Assembly (NCBI GenBank): GCA_002869585.1
Contig: PKUO01000077.1
Coordinates: 1 to 36,360 of the forward strand
Direction of reading: 5' to 3'
Origin: Sedimenticola sp.
Lineage (GTDB): Bacteria; Pseudomonadota; Gammaproteobacteria; Chromatiales; Chromatiaceae
Length of the DNA: 36,360 bases
A program made the position numbers and the translations under genes. This document shows positions 1 to 7,600 of this stretch, one piece after another (the stretch's first letter is position 1; each line of letters begins with the position of its first letter). The notes under the pieces were generated by a model. That model did no database searches and was not told the DNA's origin. It saw only the letters and a list, made by a program, of their open reading frames with translations.

Positions 1-1127
1 CTGTCACCGAGCTTTTTTCGCAGCATGTGAAAAAACATCAGTGTCTTGCTGTAACCCACGGCCTGGCTGACATCACCATGATGCGAACGGAATTCGGTCA
101 GGGGAAAATCCTCTGACTCGGCCACATAATCGGCATATTTCTGCAGGCTGTTACGGCGGTAATCCTCGCCTGAACCCTGTTGTTCCTTGAGCAGGTGATC
201 GGCCAGATAAGAGGTGAGGCCCTCGGCCCAGTTGCCGCTTGAGTAATCGATAAACACGCTGTTGCCCCACCAGTTGTGCAGTATCTCGTGAGGATAGGAG
301 GTGTGAATGATGAAGGGCAGGCGTATCACCTGGGGGCCGAGCAGGGTGAAGGAGGGCATGCCGTAGCCGCTCTCCCAGAAGTTTTCCACCAGTGCGAACT
401 TGGCATAGGGGTAGCTGCCCAGGAGTTTTTCATAGAGTTGGAGATAATCAGCCGTGGCGTTCAGGTAGCGATCTGCCAGGGCATCGTCCTTCTCCCGGAG
501 AAAGACCTGGGCTTTTGCCACCGGGGTCTCCCGGTTGTAGACCCGGAAGGGCGCGGCGATCAGGTAGATGTCATCCTGTGGCAGTGTTTCCTGCCAGCGG
601 TTAGTTGCTGTTTCGTTTCCCTGACTGACCGAACTCCAGCCATTGGGTAGTGAAACATCCAGCGTAAAGCTGAGTAGATGATCTTCGATCTGGGGATACC
701 AGAAGCTTCCGGCGCTGAGAAAGACCCCCTGTGAGGAGATCAGGCCGGGCGTGGTGTCGCGACCACCGGCGTAGTCTTTGCTTAAGCGGCTGAGATCATG
801 GGAAATCCTGCCCTGGTATTCCAGCGTGAAGGTTTGGGTTGGTTGGCTGAAACGTATGCTGTACTGTTTCAAGGGGACCCAGGAGCGAACCGATTTGCTG
901 GAAATCTTCGCGCCAGGTTCGCTGATTTCAGCCTTCAGGTCGCCATGCAGCAGCAGCGTCAATTGATCGACCGGCTCGGTGAGCGTCAGTCGGTCCTGAA
1001 CCTTGAGATGACCCTGATCAGGGCTCAATTGAACCTTGAGCTGATGATGTAGGGTGGGGGGTGTTTCCGCAGCCGATGCAATCCAGACCGGCAGCAGACA
1101 GAGCAGGCAAAATATTTGGCGAATCAT
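1..1127 (-). CDS. M1-family (gluzincin) metallopeptidase, 3' end cut off by window edge
   Basis: Reading the complement from an ATG at 1127 gives about 375 residues that run off the window edge. The first 20 residues form a signal peptide (hydrophobic stretch, then ASA-A), so the enzyme should be exported. The zinc motif HEILH lies at residues 280-284, followed by NWWGN, and the third ligand is probably E302 in WAEGL. This is the M1 arrangement, but the spacing from the second His to the Glu is one residue shorter than in E. coli PepN. The gene is divergent from the ChaN-like lipoprotein gene, with 111 bp between. Substrate is unknown; M1 enzymes remove N-terminal residues from peptides. The family call is firm, the exact specificity is not. 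Confidence 0.85.
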   Translation of the reverse strand, partial: MIRQIFCLLCLLPVWIASAAETPPTLHHQLKVQLSPDQGHLKVQDRLTLTEPVDQLTLLLHGDLKAEISEPGAKISSKSVRSWVPLKQYSIRFSQPTQTFTLEYQGRISHDLSRLSKDYAGGRDTTPGLISSQGVFLSAGSFWYPQIEDHLLSFTLDVSLPNGWSSVSQGNETATNRWQETLPQDDIYLIAAPFRVYNRETPVAKAQVFLREKDDALADRYLNATADYLQLYEKLLGSYPYAKFALVENFWESGYGMPSFTLLGPQVIRLPFIIHTSYPHEILHNWWGNSVFIDYSSGNWAEGLTSYLADHLLKEQQGSGEDYRRNSLQKYADYVAESEDFPLTEFRSHHGDVSQAVGYSKTLMFFHMLRKKLGD

Positions 1128-1177
1128 GGCATCCAACTCAATGTGCCGGGGCCTTTCGATGTCATCGGGTCCGGCTA

Positions 1178-1209
1178 AAAACGATTTGATCTTTGGGAAT
1201 CAAAACGAT
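1178..1209. promoter_or_regulatory. Paired repeats in the divergent promoter region
   Basis: The octamer AAAACGAT occurs at 1178-1185 and again at 1202-1209. Between them TTTGAT (1185-1190) and ATCAAA (1199-1204) form an inverted repeat with an 8-base spacer. The block sits about 30 bases before the ChaN-like start and 50 bases from the peptidase start, so it could be an operator serving both. No regulator is identified; this is a sequence pattern only. Confidence 0.3.
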
Positions 1210-1238
1210 CTACTGGTGTCACAACAAGGACAGTATTC

Positions 1239-2450
1239 ATGATGAGTGGTTCAATGACAACAAAACGCTATGCCCTTTCCGCCCTGACCGCTGCCGCGCT
1301 ATTGCTGTTATGGGGATGCAACGCGGTATCTCACAAAGCCAATCAAAGCCCTTCGGCGATGCATGGGCATGCCAACGGAGCATCTGAAGCCTCACCGGCA
1401 GGTGAACAGACAATGGCGGTTGATTTACGCAATGCCTACGGCCTGGATACGATCATTCCAGCACTCAGCGAAGCCCGCGTGGTATTCGTTGGCGAGCAAC
1501 ACGACAACTACGGACATCATCTGGCACAGTTGGAGATTATCCAGCGCCTGCATCAGATCGATCCCAGCATCGCCATCGGCATGGAGATGTTCCAGAAGCC
1601 CTTTCAGGTGCACCTGGACGACTTTCTGGCTGGCGTTATCACCGAGGAGGAGATGCTGAGACGGACCGAGTGGTATGACCGCTGGCGTTTCGATTACCGT
1701 CTGTATCAGCCGATACTCAGTTTTGCAAAACAGAACGGCATACCCGTTATTGCCCTCAATATGCAGCGGGAGATCACCGAAAAAGTCTCGCGATTGGGTA
1801 TAGATGGTCTCAGCGATGAGGATAAGGCGTTAATTCCTGCGCAAATAGACAAAAGCGACAAAGCCTATGAAGGCCGCCTTGATGAGATCTTCAAGCTCCA
1901 TCCCAATGTCGAGAAGAAGAGTTTCAGCCACTTTATCGATTCCCAGCTGATCTGGGATGAGACCATGGCCGAGAGAGCGGCAGACTATCTGCAAGCCAAT
2001 CCGAAACACCGTTTGGTGGTACTGGCCGGGAGTGGTCATCTGATGTTCGGTTCGGGTATTCCCAACCGGGTTGTACGGCGGGTGCCTGTCAACCGGGCGA
2101 TAGTCCTGCCGGGAGATGCCCAGCAGGTAAAGCCGGATGTTGCCGACTTTCTGATCTACCCGCCAGGTGCCGAGCTGCCCAAAGCCGGTCTGATGGGCTT
2201 GATGATGGACCCCACCGACGAAGGGGTGAAAGTCGCGGAGGTCCTGGCGGGAAAAGGTGCGGCGGATGCCGGGCTGGAGAAGGGCGACCTGATCAAAGCA
2301 ATCGATCAGCAGGCGATCAAGACCGCCACCGACGTGCGCATCCATATGCAGAACAAGAAACCTGGCGACAAGGTGAAGGTTTCGGTACTCCGGAAAAAGT
2401 TGCTGTTTGCTGAAAAACAGCTCGATTTCGAGATCCAGTTGAGCGACTGA
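1239..2450 (+). CDS. ChaN-family lipoprotein with C-terminal PDZ domain
   Basis: A 403-residue protein. The N-terminus has a lipoprotein signal (hydrophobic run ending LLLLWGC), so it is probably anchored to a membrane through the Cys. The middle (about residues 75-290) has the ChaN / haem-binding Tiki-superfamily signatures VVFVGEQHDNYGHH, IGMEMFQ and VVLAGSGHLMFG. Residues about 315-395 form a PDZ domain (LMGLMMD...GAADAGLEKGDLI). ChaN-like proteins bind haem or act in iron uptake; the PDZ domain would bind a partner's C-terminus. AAGGA at 1227-1231, seven bases before the ATG, supports this start; a second ATG follows directly. The gene ends 17 bases before the convergent LysR gene. The role is inferred from the family only. 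Confidence 0.8.
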   Translation: MMSGSMTTKRYALSALTAAALLLLWGCNAVSHKANQSPSAMHGHANGASEASPAGEQTMAVDLRNAYGLDTIIPALSEARVVFVGEQHDNYGHHLAQLEIIQRLHQIDPSIAIGMEMFQKPFQVHLDDFLAGVITEEEMLRRTEWYDRWRFDYRLYQPILSFAKQNGIPVIALNMQREITEKVSRLGIDGLSDEDKALIPAQIDKSDKAYEGRLDEIFKLHPNVEKKSFSHFIDSQLIWDETMAERAADYLQANPKHRLVVLAGSGHLMFGSGIPNRVVRRVPVNRAIVLPGDAQQVKPDVADFLIYPPGAELPKAGLMGLMMDPTDEGVKVAEVLAGKGAADAGLEKGDLIKAIDQQAIKTATDVRIHMQNKKPGDKVKVSVLRKKLLFAEKQLDFEIQLSD

Positions 2451-2467
2451 TCAAACCCACTGAGGCA

Positions 2468-3430
2468 TCAGGACTGCGTGGCCTCCAGCGCCACCGGCTC
2501 CTGGTGTTCCATCGCACCTTCGTAGTACTCCTCCATGGTATCGATAAAGCGTTTCGACTGGGGTGACAGGTATTTCCCGCGCCTCAGCACAACGCCATAG
2601 CTGCGGTGTGGGAAGTACTCGTCCAGGGGAAACTTGACCAGCTTCTCTTCACCGGTCAGGCAGACTTCGGTAACGATGGAGATGCCCATGCCAAGCTCGA
2701 CATATTTCTTGATCACCTCCCAGCCACCTGCCTCCAGGGCCATTTTGAATTTCAGCATGTGCTGACGAAATACCAGGTCGACCATGCGCCAGGTGGTCAG
2801 GCTGGGTGGCGGCAGTATCAGGCCATAGGGGCTGATATCGTCCAGCTTTACAGACTTTTTACTGGCGAGGGGATGACCCAGGGGGACAATCAGGGCCGGT
2901 TTGTAGCTGACCACCGGCTTGTAGATGATGTCATCCGGGATATCCAGCATAGAGCCCACTGCGAAATCCGCCTCATCGGCGCGCAGCCTTGAGAGGCCAT
3001 CGCGTCCACCGGTGACGTTGTGCAGCTTGACGCGAATCTTTGGGTAGCGCTCCATGAAGCGTTTCAGCGGCCCCGGCAGGATATAGAGGATGGTTGATTC
3101 ACCCGCCGCAATATTCAGCTCGCCCGACTCCAGCTGGCCCTGCTGGGCCGAGAAGGTCTCGTGTAGCTTGTCCATGCCTTCAACCAGGGGTTGCGACAGC
3201 TTGAAGAGGATCTCCCCCTCCGGGGTCAGGCGGATCTTCGGTCCGCGCCGCTCGAACAGGTTGGTTTCCAGTTCACGTTCCAGCGCCTGTATCTGTAGTG
3301 AAACCGTCGGCTGACTGAGGAAGACCTTCTCCGCCGCCTCACTGATACTGCCGGTTTGCGCCGCATGGCAGAAGGCGCGCAACTGCTTGAGCCGGTTCTG
3401 TTTGTAATAGACGGGAGTGGGCGAAGCCAT
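2468..3430 (-). CDS. LysR-type transcriptional regulator (CysB-like group)
   Basis: A 320-residue protein with an N-terminal winged helix-turn-helix (about residues 14-73; motif ISEAAEKVFLSQPTVSLQIQ) and a periplasmic-binding-like effector domain (about 95-300). This is the normal LysR length and layout. GAGGAA lies seven bases before the ATG. It is divergent from the rnfB-oxidoreductase operon, and LysR regulators usually control the divergent neighbour, so the operon is the first candidate target. The effector-domain style resembles CysB/CbbR-like regulators, but the ligand cannot be read from sequence. The C-terminus almost touches the convergent ChaN-like gene. Confidence 0.85.
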   Translation of the reverse strand: MASPTPVYYKQNRLKQLRAFCHAAQTGSISEAAEKVFLSQPTVSLQIQALERELETNLFERRGPKIRLTPEGEILFKLSQPLVEGMDKLHETFSAQQGQLESGELNIAAGESTILYILPGPLKRFMERYPKIRVKLHNVTGGRDGLSRLRADEADFAVGSMLDIPDDIIYKPVVSYKPALIVPLGHPLASKKSVKLDDISPYGLILPPPSLTTWRMVDLVFRQHMLKFKMALEAGGWEVIKKYVELGMGISIVTEVCLTGEEKLVKFPLDEYFPHRSYGVVLRRGKYLSPQSKRFIDTMEEYYEGAMEHQEPVALEATQS

Positions 3431-3548
3431 GAAATTCCTCGGTTATTTTAATATTGTTTCAATTAATAGTAAGCATTGAAATAATTGCCGTGTCAAATAA
3501 CCCCATTTTATCTAAACTTTGCTGCAACTGCGAAATGAGGTTTGTCTC

Positions 3549-3567
3549 AATTCCGGAATTATATTCC
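3549..3567. promoter_or_regulatory. Overlapping ATTCC/GGAAT dyads in the lysR-rnfB intergenic region
   Basis: A perfect 12-bp palindrome AATTCCGGAATT (3549-3560) overlaps a second dyad GGAATTATATTCC (3555-3567). Together they give three half-sites, ATTCC, GGAAT and ATTCC. LysR proteins bind such interrupted dyads near the divergent promoter, so this is the best candidate operator for the neighbouring LysR protein. The rest of the 298-bp gap is AT-rich with no ORF I would defend. Confidence 0.35.
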
Positions 3568-3728
3568 AACTAGCTGTATTTGAAAGAGAAAATAATTCTG
3601 AAATTCCTGTCTGGCAGGCATTACTTCGCAAACAGGTTACCGTCGACTGAGTTTGATCGATGCATGTATATCGAGATGTGTCAGTCGTCATCTGATCATA
3701 AATGCGTACAGACATCGGAGCCCGGTAT

Positions 3729-4607
3729 ATGACGGAAGTGACCAGCATTGCCATTTCAGTCGGTTTCATGGCCGTGCTGGGACTGCTGCTTGCCACCATC
3801 CTGGTTATCGCCAATAAGCGCCTGTTTGTCTATGAAGATCCTCGCATCGATGAAGTCGAAGAGATGCTCCCCAGCGCCAATTGCGGCGCCTGCGGCTCAC
3901 CGGGCTGCAGACCCTTTGCCGAAGGGCTGATCAACGGCAGCTACCAGCCCGCCCAATGCACCGTCAATACCAAGGAGATTAACAAGTTCATAGCCGATTA
4001 CCTGGGTGTCGATCTCGGTAATCAGGTGCGGCGCGTGGCCCGGCTGGCCTGTGCCGGTGGCAGTCATGTCGCCTACATTCGCGCCAGCTATGACGGACTC
4101 AGCAGTTGCCGTGCCGCGGCACTGGTCTCCGGCGGCGGCAAAGGCTGTGCCTGGGGGTGTCTTGGCATGGGTGATTGCGCTGAGGCCTGTGATTTCGACG
4201 TCATCACCATGAACAAGCACGGGCTGCCTGTGGTGGCAGAGGCCGACTGCACCGCCTGTGGCGACTGTGTCGATATTTGTCCGAAAGATCTGTTTTCGAT
4301 CTATCCGGTCGATCAGCAATTGTTCGTCGCCTGCAAAAACCTGGAGAAGGGCGACGAGGCGGAGGCGCAGTGCGATGTGATCTGCACCGCCTGCGAACGC
4401 TGTGTGGTCGACTCGCCGGAGGGACTGATCGAGATCCGGGACAACCTGGCAGTCATCGACTACAGCAAGAATTCACTGGCCTCCAAGATAGCGATTGAGC
4501 GCTGCCCGACCGGCGCCATTATCTGGTTTGACCAGAAGGGTGGTGGCTATCATGTCGGTAAGGATGCCAGGAAGATCATCAGAAAAGAGGCGCTGCCGGT
4601 TGGCTGA
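3729..4607 (+). CDS. rnfB: Rnf complex subunit B, iron-sulfur protein (long form)
   Basis: Iron-sulfur subunit that takes or gives electrons to ferredoxin in the ion-pumping Rnf complex. From this start it has 292 residues: a membrane anchor (about 8-28), the Fe-S domain C52, C55, C60, C77, then C140, C144, C150, C154 and a ferredoxin cluster C174, C177, C180, C184. A last two-cluster domain keeps C219, C222, C225 and C259 but has S229 and no Cys at the other ligand positions, so only one of its two clusters can form. An ATG nine codons upstream (3702) lacks a ribosome site; GGAG at 3717-3720 favours 3729. It is first in the operon, followed by the oxidoreductase rather than rnfC. Confidence 0.93.
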   Translation: MTEVTSIAISVGFMAVLGLLLATILVIANKRLFVYEDPRIDEVEEMLPSANCGACGSPGCRPFAEGLINGSYQPAQCTVNTKEINKFIADYLGVDLGNQVRRVARLACAGGSHVAYIRASYDGLSSCRAAALVSGGGKGCAWGCLGMGDCAEACDFDVITMNKHGLPVVAEADCTACGDCVDICPKDLFSIYPVDQQLFVACKNLEKGDEAEAQCDVICTACERCVVDSPEGLIEIRDNLAVIDYSKNSLASKIAIERCPTGAIIWFDQKGGGYHVGKDARKIIRKEALPVG

Positions 4608-4627
4608 ATGGCAGATACCGAATGGCA

Positions 4628-4652
4628 GGGGATGAAGCATAAGTTCGTCCCC
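4628..4652 (+). promoter_or_regulatory. Intercistronic hairpin between rnfB and the oxidoreductase gene
   Basis: GGGGATGAA (4628-4636) can pair with TTCGTCCCC (4644-4652) across a 7-base loop, with one T-G wobble. No T-run follows, so it is more likely an mRNA processing or stability element than a strong terminator. Confidence 0.3.
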
Positions 4653-4692
4653 TTATAGAATCAGAAAGCATTAAGCGAAGAGGACCTTTTCC

Positions 4693-7600
4693 ATGTTCGG
4701 AAAGAAAGAGCAGAAGCAGTTCAAGTACCCCGGTATCCGCATGGCGATGGATGGCAACACGGCCGTCATTATGTGCGAACGCGAGGCATCTGATGCTGCC
4801 GGCGCCTATCCCATCACGCCATCCACGCAGATGGGTGAATACTGGGCGGAAGAGGTCGCCAAGGGGCATATCAACATCTCTGGTAAACCCCTGGTGTTTG
4901 TTGAGCCGGAATCCGAACATGCGGCTGCGGCGGTGACTGCCGGTATGGCCATGACCGGTCTGCGCGCCACTAACTTCTCCTCCGCGCAGGGTGTGGCATT
5001 CATGCATGAATCGCTCTACGCCGCGGTGGGCAAGCGTCTGCCTTATCTGTTGAATATCGGCACCCGCGCCATCACCAAGGCCTCTTTGAATGTGCACTGC
5101 GGCCACGATGACTACCACTGTATCGACGATACTGGCTTCTTTCAGGTGTTCGGGAACGATGCCCAGGAAGCGGCGGACCTGAACCTGATCGCCCGCAAGG
5201 TGGCCGAGCTGAGCCTGACTCCCGCAGCGGTAGGGCAGGACGGCTTCCTGACCACCCATCTGATCGAGCCGTTGATGGTGCCGGAACGCGAGCTGATAGA
5301 AGAGTTCTGCGGACGCCCGGATGACATTATTGAATGCCCCACGCCCGCCCAGAAGATGATCTATGGCGAAAAGCGCCGCCGGGTGCCCGAGGTATGGGAT
5401 GTGGATAACCCCATGCTATCCGGATCGGTGCAGAACCAGGACGCCTATATGCAGGCGGTTGCCGGACAGCGTCCCTACTTCTTTGAGCACATCTCCGGCA
5501 TTACCGATCAGGTGATGGATGAATACTACGAGCTGACCGGACGGCGTTATCACCGGGTCGGACAGTACAAGATGGACGATGCCGAATATGTGATCGCCGG
5601 TCAGGGTTCAATGATCATCCAGGCCCATGCCGTGGCCGACTATCTGCGTGAAACCCGCAAGCTCAAGGTCGGTGTGGTGAATCTCACCATGTACCGGCCA
5701 TTTCCGGGCGACCTGATCGGCAAGGTGCTGAAGGGCCGCAAGGGCGTGGTGGTGCTGGAGCGCACCGATCAGCCGCTGGCCGAGGATCTGCCGCTGATCC
5801 GTGAAATCCGCGCGGCGATCACGAAATGCATAGAAAACGGCAACAGCGGCGAAAAGCCCTATGGCCGATACGAAAGCTACAAGGAGAGTGAGGCCCCCGT
5901 GCTCTACTCAGGTTGTTACGGCCTGGGTTCACGCGATCTGCAACCCGAAGGCCTGGTCGGTGCTATCGAGAATATGCTGCCGGATGGCAAGAAGAAGAAA
6001 TTCTTCTACCTGGGCGTGGATTTTGTACGCGAGGCGAGCGATCCCAAATCAGAGATCCGCCAGCAGGAACTTCTGGATGCCTATCCCCATATCGCAGACC
6101 TTGCCATTCGCGGCAGCGAAACTCCGGATCTGCTGCCAAAAGGCGCCATCACCGTGCGTATGCACTCGGTGGGTGGCTGGGGTGCGATTACCACCGGCAA
6201 GAATCTGGCGATGACCCTGTATGAACTGCTCGGTTTTGATATCCGCGCCAATCCCAAGTACGGTTCGGAGAAGAAGGGTCAACCGACCACCTATTATCTC
6301 TCCGCGGCCCCAGAGCCGATCCGTCTGAACTGTGAATACCACTACGTGGACGTGGTTCTGTCGCCGGACCCCAATGTGTTTGGTCACTCCAATCCCGTTT
6401 ATGGTCTGAAGAAGAACGGCACCTTCATTATCCAGAGTAGCCTCGAATCGGCAGAGGCTGTCTGGGCCCAGATTCCGATCCAGGGTCAGCGGTTTATTGT
6501 GGAAAACGAGATTCGTGTTTTCTACGTGGACGGTTTCAAGATCGCCAGGGAAGAGGCCTCGGATGCGGAACTGCAGTTCCGTATGCAGGGTAACGCCTTC
6601 CAGGGTGCATTCTTCGCTGCATCGCCATTGATGGAGCGGGCCAATCTGACCGAGGAGGGACTGTTCGAGGCGATCGAGACTCAGTTGCGCGACAAGTTCG
6701 GTGGCAAGGGTGAGCGCGTTGTAGAGGATAACCTGCGAGTTGTGCGTCGTGGCTTTGATGAATGTACCGAGATTCTGGATAAGAAAGTAGGTGTAACTAG
6801 CTTAGATATAAAGAAAAAAGCATCAATACCGGTTATGCTCCAGAAGCTTCCTGAAGGTGACGGCCAGGTATCTGACGTTCATCGTTTCTGGGAGCAGACT
6901 GGTTCTTTCTATATCAGTGGTCAGGGTTCAGAGAATCTGGTGGACCCCTACATGGCCACCAGTCTCATACCAGCGGCTACCGGTATTTTCCGCGATATGA
7001 CCCAGATCCGTTTCGAATACCCGAAATTCGTTACAGAAAACTGCACGGCCTGTGGTGACTGCTATACCACCTGTCCCGACAGCGCCATTCCCGGCCTGGT
7101 CAGCAGTATCTCCGAGGTGTTCAACACCGCCATCGAACGAATTGAGATCCGTGGCACGCCCACCATGTACCTGCGCCGCGAGTCACGCAACGTGGAGAAG
7201 AAGCTGCGTGAACTGATCGAAGCGGCCGGTGAGGCAGCCGTCATATCCACCCTGATGGATCAGGCGGTGCTTGAAGTGCTGGCCGACTCAGAACTGGAAG
7301 GCGATGCCAAGGCCAATCTGGAGCGGGAGTTTGGCCTGTTCATGGAGACCATTGGTGGATTTGAATTCTCCATCACCAAACCCTACTGGTCAAACCGCGA
7401 GAAGAAGAACAAGAACTCCGGCGGACTCTTCTCCATCACCATCAACCCCTACACCTGTAAAGGCTGCATGGAGTGCGTGGACGTCTGTAGTGACGGTGCG
7501 CTGGTGGCGGAACCCCAGACTCAGGATGCAATCGACAAGATGCGCAAGGACTGGGCCTTCTGGTTGGATCTGCCCACCACTGATGCAGACTACATCCGTA

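Noticed and set aside
3620-3640. Sigma-54 promoter before rnfB (TGGCAGG...TTCGCA)
   Set aside because: The GG and GC elements are 15 bases apart instead of 12, so the spacing is wrong.
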